Assembly (NCBI GenBank): GCA_022013615.1
Contig: JAKLQB010000117.1
Coordinates: 1 to 7,105, forward strand
Direction of reading: 5' to 3'
DNA from: Desulfobacterales bacterium
GTDB lineage: Bacteria; Desulfobacterota; DSM-4660; Desulfatiglandales; Desulfatiglandaceae
Length of the DNA: 7,105 nt
Below, piece after piece: positions 1 through 5,662 of the stretch. The notes under the pieces were generated by a model. The model was not told the origin of the DNA, searched no databases, and saw nothing but the letters and a program-made list of their open reading frames with translations. Within the stretch, counting starts at the first letter, position 1, and every line of letters starts with the position of its first letter. Both the position numbers and the translations under genes were made by a program.

Positions 1-206
1 AGACTCGCTTCCGGTCGGGTGACAGCCCTTACCGGATGGGTTTTGAACCCATTAGACTCCTTCAGCGAATTTCAAGTGTGGCTCTTTCGCCACCTATCCC
101 AACGCTCCAGGCTTAGCCTGGCGCCACGATGTTCATTTTTTCAGTCCGTCCTGGGCAAAAACAGCTTAGCGCTTATGCCCTCCGAGCACCTGGGTTTCTA
201 TTTTGA
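1..206. other. Gene-free hairpin-rich segment downstream of dut
   Basis: No convincing gene lies here, although the plus strand stays open for 66 codons. The segment contains five consecutive inverted repeats. They are CCGGT/ACCGG at 11-35 with an inner GGG/CCC; ATGGGTT/AACCCAT at 36-52 with a 3-base loop; GTGGC/GCCAC at 78-93; CCAGGC/GCCTGG at 107-121, extendable to 104-124 with one mismatch; and GGGCA/TGCCC at 153-180 with an inner AGC/GCT. Such density suggests a structured RNA, possibly a leader for a gene beyond the left edge, or a palindrome-rich intergenic repeat. The strand is undecided because all stems fold on either strand. No known RNA family could be matched by eye, and the element is probably cut by the window edge. 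Confidence 0.45.
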
Positions 207-213
207 ATTCAAA
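202..213. repeat. 12-bp palindrome TTTGAATTCAAA
   Basis: This is a perfect 12-base palindrome abutting the tandem CTAAAG-type repeat that follows dut. It could be a protein-binding site, or the edge of the repeat element. AT-rich palindromes of this size can also arise by chance, so no function is assigned. Confidence 0.4.
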
Positions 214-246
214 CTTTAGGCATTTTAGGCACTTTAGTTCACTTTA
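212..246 (-). repeat. Tandem CTAAAGTGC-type repeat, copy after dut
   Basis: Read on the minus strand, this is four degenerate units of the form CTAAAGTGC, spaced 10, 9 and 9 bases apart (TAAAG at 246, CTAAAG at 237, CTAAAA at 228, CTAAAG at 219). It starts inside the end of dut: the last lysine codon (244-242) and the TGA stop (241-239) lie in the first unit. The 14 bases at 233-246 are the exact reverse complement of 729-742 on the other side of dut. There is no U-run or strong hairpin, so it is not an obvious intrinsic terminator. It resembles the short-word intergenic repeats of some Desulfobacterota; that comparison is from memory. Confidence 0.7.
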
Positions 247-691
247 CTCCCGTATGTCCAAAACCCCCATGCCCTCTGGAGGTTGCATCAAGGTCATTCA
301 CCTCCACAAGGTCGGCCCGATACACCCTGGAAAAGACCATTTGGGCGATCCGGTCTCCGCTTTTTATTGCAAACGGTTCAGTTCCCCAGTTGATCATAAT
401 AATGCCTATTTCTCCCCTGTAATCAGAATCAATGGTCCCCGGCGAATTCACCATCCCAATGCCATGATGAAGCGCAAGGCCACTTCGCGGCCTGATCTGG
501 GCCTCATATCCAGGTGGTACGGATACCGCCAGTCCTGTGGGAATACGTTTTATTTCACCTGGTTTGAGTAAAACATGTTCCTTGACAACGGCCCTGATAT
601 CCATGCCGGAGGAACCTTGTGACTCATAGACAGGAAGGGGAATATCTTCAATGTCATGGAGACGCTTGACCTTGACGGTTATTCTTTCCAA
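239..691 (-). CDS. dut: Deoxyuridine 5'-triphosphate nucleotidohydrolase (dUTPase)
   Basis: This trimeric cytosolic enzyme hydrolyses dUTP to dUMP and pyrophosphate, keeping uracil out of DNA and feeding dTMP synthesis. All five dUTPase motifs are present in order in 150 residues, the usual length: GMDIRA (29-34), RPRSGLA (67-73), GTIDSDYRGEI (85-95, with the catalytic Asp of motif III), GDRIAQMV (112-119), and the glycine-rich C-terminal arm RGHGGFGHTG (139-148). The start is TTG. The same frame has a TAG at 721-719 and no ATG or GTG between that and the TTG; the first internal Met (residue 30) falls inside motif I. A GGGAG lies 7 bases upstream. It follows the M16 peptidase gene by 46 bases on the same strand, so it is probably the tail of the operon. 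Its stop codon lies within a repeat copy. Identification is secure. Confidence 0.97.
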   Translation of the reverse strand: MERITVKVKRLHDIEDIPLPVYESQGSSGMDIRAVVKEHVLLKPGEIKRIPTGLAVSVPPGYEAQIRPRSGLALHHGIGMVNSPGTIDSDYRGEIGIIMINWGTEPFAIKSGDRIAQMVFSRVYRADLVEVNDLDATSRGHGGFGHTGVK

Positions 692-698
692 CCGGAGG

Positions 699-703
699 CT
701 CCC
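699..703 (-). promoter_or_regulatory. Ribosome binding site deciding the dut TTG start
   Basis: GGGAG on the minus strand sits 7 bases before the TTG at 691-689. Together with the in-frame TAG at 721-719 it fixes the TTG as the dut start. Confidence 0.6.
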
Positions 704-714
704 TGTGTAAAGAA

Positions 715-742
715 GTGACTAAAGTGTCTAAAGTGAACTAAA
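715..742 (+). repeat. Tandem CTAAAGTG-type repeat, copy before dut
   Basis: On the plus strand the word CTAAAG occurs at 719 and 728, followed by CTAAA at 738, spaced 9 and 10 bases apart. This is the inverse of the copy at 212-246, and the two share the exact 14-base core TAAAGTGAACTAAA (here at 729-742). The copy contains the TAG stop of the M16 peptidase gene (740-738) and the in-frame TAG (721-719) that precedes the dut start. It fills most of the 46-base gap between those genes. Confidence 0.7.
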
Positions 743-1994
743 AATGAAGATTGCTCGTATCGAGATCATCTTCCTTGATCGGGCCAAGTGTAGAAAGTGA
801 GACTGTGCCGTCCTGAAATATGTTGCTTGCAACCTCAACTACTTCGTCCACTGTGACCTGCTGCAATTTGGACACCAGTTCCTCATAGCTCACGTATTTC
901 TGGAACACGAATTCATTCTTCGCAATACGCATCATCCGGTTGTCAGCGCTTTCAGATGATAAATAGATGCCACCAATCAAATGGTCCACGGCCGCGGTCA
1001 GGTCGGATTTGGAAATTTCTCCTTTGCAGATCTTTTTTATCTCGTTTTTAATTGCCTCGAGTACGGGGTTCACATTTTGGGAATCTGTCGCCACGTAAAC
1101 GCCCAAAAGACCTGAATCAATGTAGGAAGAAAGAAAGGAATATACAGAATAGGCAAGCCCCCGGTTTTCCCGGATCTCCTGAAACAGGCGGGAACTCATA
1201 TTTCCCCCAAGGATTGTATTTAATACTACGCAGGCAAATCTCTTGTCACTTGTCTGAGAAGGCGCCTCACCGCCGAGGCAGATATGAACCTGTTCCAGGT
1301 CTTTGTATTGGACACAAACACTCGCGTTGGACCGGGGAATATCGTTTTTGGGATTCGAGTTTCCTGCCTCCAACTGCGAAAAAAGCGGTTCAAAATAGGA
1401 AACCATTGATTGGTGATCCACATTCCCTGCCCCCGCAACCAGGATTCTCTCAGGAACATAGAATTTATTGATATATTTGAGGATGGTTTTTCTTTCAATG
1501 GCAGATACTGTTTTTTCATTACCTAAAATGGGCATGCCTATAGGGTGGTCAGCCCAAAAAAGGCGGTTGAACAGCACATGGATATGATCGTCCGGTGTAT
1601 CTTCCACCATGCTGATTTCCTGGAGTATCACCTGCCTTTCGCGCTCCAGGTCATCAACATCAAAGGTTGAGTGCAAAAAAATATCAGACAAAATATCTGC
1701 TAAATGCGCAAAGTGTTCTCCAAGAACCCTGGCGTGGAAGCAGGTATTTTCCTTGCCTGTAAAGGCGTTGGACAGGCCTCCGATGGCATCCAGTTCCTTG
1801 GCAATTTGAAGACTGCTGCGATTCTCGGTTCCCTTGAAAATCATGTGTTCGGTAAAATGAAAAATACCATTTTCTGACTTCACTTCATGACGGGATCCTG
1901 CATCTACCCAGATAGCAAGGGAAACAGATCGCAGATGCTCTAATTGCTCGGAGATGATTCTTACACCGTTTTTTAATATTGTCTTATGATACAT
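738..1994 (-). CDS. M16-family zinc metallopeptidase (processing-peptidase-like)
   Basis: Single-chain M16B peptidase related to bacterial YmxG/MlpA and the mitochondrial processing peptidase beta subunit. Counting from the ATG at 1994 (418 residues), the inverted zinc motif HFTEH is at 46-50, and a third ligand Glu lies at about 126 in ERQVILQEIS, 76 residues after the second His, as expected. The C-terminal half has the family's GGNMSSRLFQEIRENRGLAYS stretch with the Arg/Tyr substrate-site residues. No signal peptide or membrane segment is visible, so it is probably cytosolic; the substrate is unknown. An upstream in-frame GTG at 2009 would add five residues (MRAWT). ATG is preferred because relatives begin close to the MYHKT-LxNG stretch. 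The gene overlaps the pnp end by 11 bases (26 with GTG), suggesting coupling. It commonly lies next to pnp and dut in several phyla. The TAG stop falls inside a repeat copy. Confidence 0.93.
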   Translation of the reverse strand: MYHKTILKNGVRIISEQLEHLRSVSLAIWVDAGSRHEVKSENGIFHFTEHMIFKGTENRSSLQIAKELDAIGGLSNAFTGKENTCFHARVLGEHFAHLADILSDIFLHSTFDVDDLERERQVILQEISMVEDTPDDHIHVLFNRLFWADHPIGMPILGNEKTVSAIERKTILKYINKFYVPERILVAGAGNVDHQSMVSYFEPLFSQLEAGNSNPKNDIPRSNASVCVQYKDLEQVHICLGGEAPSQTSDKRFACVVLNTILGGNMSSRLFQEIRENRGLAYSVYSFLSSYIDSGLLGVYVATDSQNVNPVLEAIKNEIKKICKGEISKSDLTAAVDHLIGGIYLSSESADNRMMRIAKNEFVFQKYVSYEELVSKLQQVTVDEVVEVASNIFQDGTVSLSTLGPIKEDDLDTSNLHF

Positions 1995-4083
1995 TGTCCA
2001 GGCTCTCACCTAAAGCGGCCTTACGTGAAAGACGTATCTTCCCATTATTATCAACCTCGAGAACCTTTACAAGGACTTCATCTCCTTCGTTAAGCACGTC
2101 AGTAACCTTCTCAACTCTTTCCCGCGCCAGTTGTGATATATGGACCAGGCCATCTGTGCCGGGAAAAATCTCCACAAAAGCGCCAAAGTCCATAATTTTT
2201 ACTACTTTTCCCATGTAAAGCTTGTCGACCTCGGCCTCCTGAATGATTTCATTGATCATTCTAATGGCAGCATCGGAGATTTCTCTGTCAGCAGAGGCAA
2301 CAGTAACCGTTCCTTCATCATCCACATCGATTCTTGCACCGGAGGTATTGGTAATTTCCCTGATCGTCTTGCCTCCGGGACCGATAAGGACCCTGACCTT
2401 TTCCGGTTTGATCTTGAGGGTGCTGATAATCGGTGCATATTCAGAAATCTGGTCCCTTGATTTCGATATTGCCTTGTTCATCTCATCCAGGATGAAGATC
2501 CTGCCCTCTTTTGCCTGATCAAGGGCCTGCTCCAACACTTTCCTTGTAATTCCCTGGATTTTTATGTCCATCTGCAGGGCCGTAATCCCGCCGCGTGTGC
2601 CAGTTACCTTGAAATCCATATCTCCGTAGTGGTCTTCATCTCCGATAATATCCGTCAGCACTGCAACCTTATTGCCGTCTGACACCAGACCCATGGCCAC
2701 ACCGGCAACTGCTTCTTTTACGGGCACGCCGGCATCCATAAGAGAAAGACAGCCGCCACAAACACTGGCCATAGAAGAAGAGCCATTGGATTCAAGTATT
2801 TCAGATACAACCCGAATGGAGTATTTAAAATCTTCATTTTTAGGCAGCACTGGTATAAGGGCTCTTCGCGCAAGTGCGCCATGCCCTATTTCCCTTCGTC
2901 CTGGACCGCCTAATCTCTTGGCCTCACCAACGCTATAGGGTGGAAAATTATAATGAAGTATGAATGATCTGAAATGATCTCCGTAAATAGATTCCATCCG
3001 TTGCTCATCCTTTTCGGTCCCCAGGGTGGTCAAAACCATGGCCTGTGTCTCTCCACGGGTAAAGAGGGCGGAGCCATGTACGCGAGGCAAAAGACCAACC
3101 ACGCATTCTATTGGTCTGACCTCAGTGAAAGACCGGCCATCAATTCTTTTTCCCTCCTCAAGAATCATTTGTCGTACCATCTGTTTTTCCAGCGCATGGA
3201 CCGCTTCACGAATCTCTGACTCCATGCCCTGGTAAGTTTCGTTCAAAGCATCCTGAATCTTATTGAGTACCTGTCTTCCTTTCTCCTGCCTCAGCATTTT
3301 GTCGGCCGTCGTGATGACATCCTGGAGCAGGGGGGGCCCCATCTCACTGACCTTTTTCCGGAGTTCCTCATTGATAGTTTTTGTTTGAATGACTCTTTTC
3401 GGTTTGCCGATCTCATTCTTAAGCTGTTCCTGCATATCAAGCATGGGCTGCATAGCTTCGTGTCCGAAAAAAATTGCTTCGATCATATCAGACTCTGAAA
3501 CAAAAAGGCTTCCGCTCTCCACCATTATAATACCAGAGCGGTTGCATGCTACAATCAGGTTGATATCACTTTCCACCTGCTGACTGAGTGTGGGGTTGGC
3601 AATAAACCTGCCGTCCACTCTTCCCACGCGAACTCCAGCGATAGGTCCAGCAAATGGGATATCCGATATTTCAAGCGCTGTTGAGGCGCCCAGCATTGCT
3701 AACACATCGGCCTCATTTTCCTTATCTGTTGAGAGCACCGTGGCAATCACCTGTGTTTCATAGTAGTAATTGTCCGGGAAAAGCGGCCTCAGGGGCCTGT
3801 CTATCAAGCGGGAAGTCAGGGTCTCCGTTTCACCTGGTCTCCCCATGTCCCTGCGAAAAAAATTTCCGGGAATTCGCCCACCGGCATAAGACATCTCCTG
3901 ATATTCAACGGTCAGAGGGAGAAAGTCTATCCCCTCTCGAATTTCATCGGTGGACACGGCTGTCACCAATACGACTGTTTCTCCAAGCGTTACAACGGCA
4001 GAGCCATTTGCCTGCTTGGCAATACGACCTGTCTCCACAGACAGGCTCTTACCATTAATCTCTATTGAACTGTTTTTTATCAT
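1984..4083 (-). CDS. pnp: Polyribonucleotide nucleotidyltransferase (PNPase)
   Basis: Trimeric 3'-5' phosphorolytic exoribonuclease of the RNA degradosome; it releases nucleoside diphosphates from RNA and can add tails in reverse. The 699 residues match the usual length of about 700. Domain order is an N-terminal RNase PH domain (about 10-140, with GRIPGNFFRRDMGRPGE at 69-84), a helical linker (about 240-310), a catalytic RNase PH domain (about 315-540), KH (about 555-612, GXXG loop in IGPGGKTI 567-574), and S1 (about 622-688, GKVVKIMDFGAFVEIFPGTDG). The catalytic domain keeps ESNGSSSMASVCGG (431-444) and GDEDHYGDMDFKVTGT (481-496), whose Asp484 and Asp490 correspond to the metal-binding aspartates of E. 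coli PNPase. The ATG start has only a weak AAGGA about 11 bases upstream. It follows rpsO by 62 bases, the near-universal rpsO-pnp pair. Nothing is missing. Confidence 0.99.
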   Translation of the reverse strand: MIKNSSIEINGKSLSVETGRIAKQANGSAVVTLGETVVLVTAVSTDEIREGIDFLPLTVEYQEMSYAGGRIPGNFFRRDMGRPGETETLTSRLIDRPLRPLFPDNYYYETQVIATVLSTDKENEADVLAMLGASTALEISDIPFAGPIAGVRVGRVDGRFIANPTLSQQVESDINLIVACNRSGIIMVESGSLFVSESDMIEAIFFGHEAMQPMLDMQEQLKNEIGKPKRVIQTKTINEELRKKVSEMGPPLLQDVITTADKMLRQEKGRQVLNKIQDALNETYQGMESEIREAVHALEKQMVRQMILEEGKRIDGRSFTEVRPIECVVGLLPRVHGSALFTRGETQAMVLTTLGTEKDEQRMESIYGDHFRSFILHYNFPPYSVGEAKRLGGPGRREIGHGALARRALIPVLPKNEDFKYSIRVVSEILESNGSSSMASVCGGCLSLMDAGVPVKEAVAGVAMGLVSDGNKVAVLTDIIGDEDHYGDMDFKVTGTRGGITALQMDIKIQGITRKVLEQALDQAKEGRIFILDEMNKAISKSRDQISEYAPIISTLKIKPEKVRVLIGPGGKTIREITNTSGARIDVDDEGTVTVASADREISDAAIRMINEIIQEAEVDKLYMGKVVKIMDFGAFVEIFPGTDGLVHISQLARERVEKVTDVLNEGDEVLVKVLEVDNNGKIRLSRKAALGESLDNVS

Positions 4084-4124
4084 TATCTAATATATCCTTT
4101 CATTGATTAGAATTTAGGTGTTCA

Positions 4125-4140
4125 GGAATCTCCCGATTCC
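4125..4140 (-). other. Hairpin in the rpsO-pnp gap
   Basis: GGAATC and GATTCC form a perfect 6-bp stem with a 4-base loop, starting 5 bases after the rpsO stop codon. No U-run follows on the minus strand, so it is not a standard intrinsic terminator. In E. coli this gap holds the rpsO terminator and the RNase III site that controls pnp. A 3'-end stabiliser or processing site for the rpsO message is a reasonable but unproven reading; the stem is short for RNase III. Confidence 0.4.
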
Positions 4141-4145
4141 CCTTT

Positions 4146-4415
4146 CTACTTTCGAATTCCGAGCTCTTTAATTGTGGTGCGATATCTTTCCACATCCTTT
4201 CTCTTCAGGTAATTTAGTAGTCTCCGTCTCTGACCCACTAATTTTAACAACCCCCTGCGAGAATGGTGATCCTTCTTATGCACCTTAAAATGATCAGTAA
4301 GATACCTGATTCTACTGCTGAGCAAGGCAATCTGCACCTCAGGTGAACCCGTATCTTTTTCATTAGCCTGAAACCGATCAATAATTTCTCTTTTAACTTC
4401 TGGTGTCAAAACCAC
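4146..4415 (-). CDS. rpsO: 30S ribosomal protein S15
   Basis: Primary-binding protein of the 30S subunit platform; it binds the 16S rRNA three-way junction of helices 20-22 and recruits S6/S18. The protein has 89 residues, exactly the usual length, and opens with the typical [12 protein letters not shown]. The diagnostic stretch runs from [19 protein letters not shown] (39-57) into [11 protein letters not shown] (60-70) and ends ELGIRK. The start is GTG, supported by AGGAGG 8 bases upstream. It stands between a 314-base repeat-containing gap on the truB side and pnp 62 bases downstream. S15 represses its own translation in E. coli through a leader fold; the long upstream gap leaves room for such control, but I could not identify a fold. 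Confidence 0.99.
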   Translation of the reverse strand: MVLTPEVKREIIDRFQANEKDTGSPEVQIALLSSRIRYLTDHFKVHKKDHHSRRGLLKLVGQRRRLLNYLKRKDVERYRTTIKELGIRK

Positions 4416-4423
4416 TTTTCTTT

Positions 4424-4429
4424 CCTCCT
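4424..4429 (-). promoter_or_regulatory. Strong ribosome binding site for rpsO
   Basis: A perfect AGGAGG lies 8 bases before the GTG at 4415-4413 and supports that non-ATG start. It is the strongest such site in the window, as expected for a ribosomal protein gene. Confidence 0.85.
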
Positions 4430-4729
4430 GTAATTTTGTTTACGTAAATGGCATTTTAGCCTCTTACTATACTGTTTAAGAAAATTATTTTGGGGTCGTC
4501 ATTTTTCACCCGTACTTCCCGTGAGTCGCTATACATCAAGTGATGCTGGATGCTCGATATCCCGCCTCAGCGGGACTGGCTAAAAAAGGCGTGATTCCCT
4601 ATAGATATCCAGTATCCAGAAACCAGTATCCAGTATCTAGGCCCAATGAGGCTCAGACTTCTCTTTATGGCGATGAAACGGTAAACTCCAAAAACATTAT
4701 CTTAAGAGCTATATGTACAACAAAAGGTA
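4430..4729. other. Gene-free truB-rpsO gap
   Basis: About 300 bases without a credible gene. A plus-strand open frame at 4540-4788 reads through the short repeats (YPVSRNQYPVSR) and has no coding character. The middle holds the repeat island described separately. Nearer rpsO, an AT-rich stretch contains TATAGT on the minus strand (4471-4466), a possible -10 hexamer for an rpsO promoter, but no good -35 lies 16-18 bases before it. I see no intrinsic terminator behind truB. Confidence 0.6.
4541..4640. repeat. Repeat island: inverted CCAG(T/C)ATC words around a GC hairpin
   Basis: On the plus strand the word CCAGTATC appears three times (4609, 4623, 4630), with partly overlapping TATCCAG words between 4606 and 4633. 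The same word in the other orientation occurs at 4541-4553 (GATGCTGGATGC). The 14 bases at 4547-4560 pair with 4605-4618 as an inverted repeat with two mismatches. Inside lies a perfect 5-bp hairpin, CCCGC-CTCA-GCGGG, at 4561-4574. This could fold as one long stem-loop in the truB-rpsO transcript. CCAGTATC/CCAGCATC words are, from memory, common intergenic sequence in Desulfobacterota; no transposase or clear terminal duplication is seen. Confidence 0.6.
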
Positions 4730-5662
4730 TCATGAAAATACCCTCTCTATTTTTAACCTTTCATAACCAAGTCCTCCGTTCTCTTTGAGTTTCATGATAG
4801 CCACGAGGTCATCAGCGCTCATTAGTTTGACATAACCGTCTTTGCAGTCAGACGTACTTAAGCCCTTGTTCAGCTCTTTAAACGTTGGTTGGTAGCCGTT
4901 TCTGACCTTTTTCGCAAGCGGTTCACCTACCTGTATCTCGTACATGCCGGGGAGGGCCGCCCTCAGAGGGATTATTTTGTCTCTTAACAAAGAGCCAACC
5001 CCTGTTTGTAAGAGCACACCGGAACCAAGGGCATTGCTTACTTCAAAAGACCCGATGGCAATTCTTCTCAAGGAAACAAGATGTCCACCAGGTCCCAACT
5101 CCCTCGCCATATCGGCCGCAAGACTCCTGATATAGGTCCCCCTGGAACAGGTCACCCTCATTGTGACATCCGGCAGTTGCACAGACAGGATTTGAAGAGA
5201 GTATACCGAGACGATTCTCTTCTTGAGATCTACATCCAGTCCCTTGCGAGCCAGCTTGTAGGCCCGGGTTCCCTTATATTTGACAGCAGAAAACCTGGGG
5301 GGCGTCTGCTCGATATTTCCAACAAAGGCCTTAGCCTTACTCCGGATTTCTGCGGGTGTCAGTTGAGGTACTACGCTTGTTCTAACCACCCGGCCTGTGG
5401 GATCCAGTGTATCTGTTTCAGCCCCCAGCCTCATTGTGGCCAGGTATTTTTTTTCCCCGGCCATTAAAAAATGTGAGAGCTTGGTTCCCTGACCCAGGAG
5501 AATAATCAGTAATCCGGTGGCAAACGGATCCAATGTCCCGGCATGGCCCACTTTTAGGGCCTCGCGTGCATTGAAGGCGTGCTTAGCCTTTTTCACCACA
5601 TCATAGGAGGTTTCGCCTTCATGTTTATCAATTAAGAGTATCCCATCAATTGGGTATTCCAT
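4730..5662 (-). CDS. truB: tRNA pseudouridine(55) synthase
   Basis: Converts U55 in the T-loop of tRNAs to pseudouridine. It has 310 residues, as usual for bacterial TruB. Motif II GHAGTLDPFATGLL (39-52) carries the catalytic Asp45. Other conserved blocks are KKYLATMRLGAETDTLDPTG (71-90, with the active-site Tyr73), PPRFSAVKYKGTRAYKLARKG (121-141), CSRGTYIRSLAADMARELG (172-190) and GHLVSLRRIAIGSF (193-206). The C-terminal 70 or so residues fit the PUA-like tail. The ATG start lies inside nrnA, overlapping its end by 17 bases. No good Shine-Dalgarno sequence stands before it; the nearest GAGG is about 13 bases away, which suggests translation is coupled to nrnA. The gene is intact and typical of the rbfA-truB-rpsO neighbourhood. 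Confidence 0.98.
   Translation of the reverse strand: MEYPIDGILLIDKHEGETSYDVVKKAKHAFNAREALKVGHAGTLDPFATGLLIILLGQGTKLSHFLMAGEKKYLATMRLGAETDTLDPTGRVVRTSVVPQLTPAEIRSKAKAFVGNIEQTPPRFSAVKYKGTRAYKLARKGLDVDLKKRIVSVYSLQILSVQLPDVTMRVTCSRGTYIRSLAADMARELGPGGHLVSLRRIAIGSFEVSNALGSGVLLQTGVGSLLRDKIIPLRAALPGMYEIQVGEPLAKKVRNGYQPTFKELNKGLSTSDCKDGYVKLMSADDLVAIMKLKENGGLGYERLKIERVFS

Noticed and set aside
1..35. Cobalamin-riboswitch-like string on the minus strand (GGGCTGTCACCCGACCGG followed by AAGCGAG)
   Set aside because: It loosely recalls the B12 box, but the conserved GGGAA and GGTGNAANTCC segments expected just upstream are absent and the string is better explained as a local hairpin. More sequence to the left would be needed to reconsider.
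1..100. Possible tRNA on the minus strand: a T-arm-like hairpin (ATGGG-TTCAAAA-CCCAT, 52-36) and a CTTGAAA anticodon-loop-like string
   Set aside because: There is no matching 7-bp acceptor stem, the supposed anticodon stem does not pair, and no CCA or discriminator is in a sensible place.
139..148. Possible oddity in the dUTPase C-terminal arm: His in FGHTG (residues 144-148 of Dut) where many family members have Ser
   Set aside because: Enterobacterial Dut has a similar FGHSG arm, so the change is within normal family variation. (Positions given here are residues of the protein, not window bases.)
19..219. Plus-strand 66-codon open frame opposite the hairpin cluster
   Set aside because: It reads through all five inverted repeats and part of the tandem-word array, has no recognisable domain and no visible Shine-Dalgarno sequence at its start. 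It is more likely non-coding DNA that happens to be open.
4466..4494. Possible rpsO promoter with TATAGT as the -10 hexamer
   Set aside because: No acceptable -35 hexamer lies 16-18 bases upstream (CCCAAA and similar), so it is mentioned only as a note on the gap.
4561..4574. CCCGC/GCGGG hairpin as an intrinsic terminator after truB
   Set aside because: On the minus strand it is followed by ATATCG rather than a U-run. It also sits about 155 bases beyond the truB stop.
4540..4788. Plus-strand 82-codon open frame across the truB-rpsO gap
   Set aside because: Its peptide is a by-product of CCAGTATC repeats, it runs into truB on the opposite strand, and it shows no domain.
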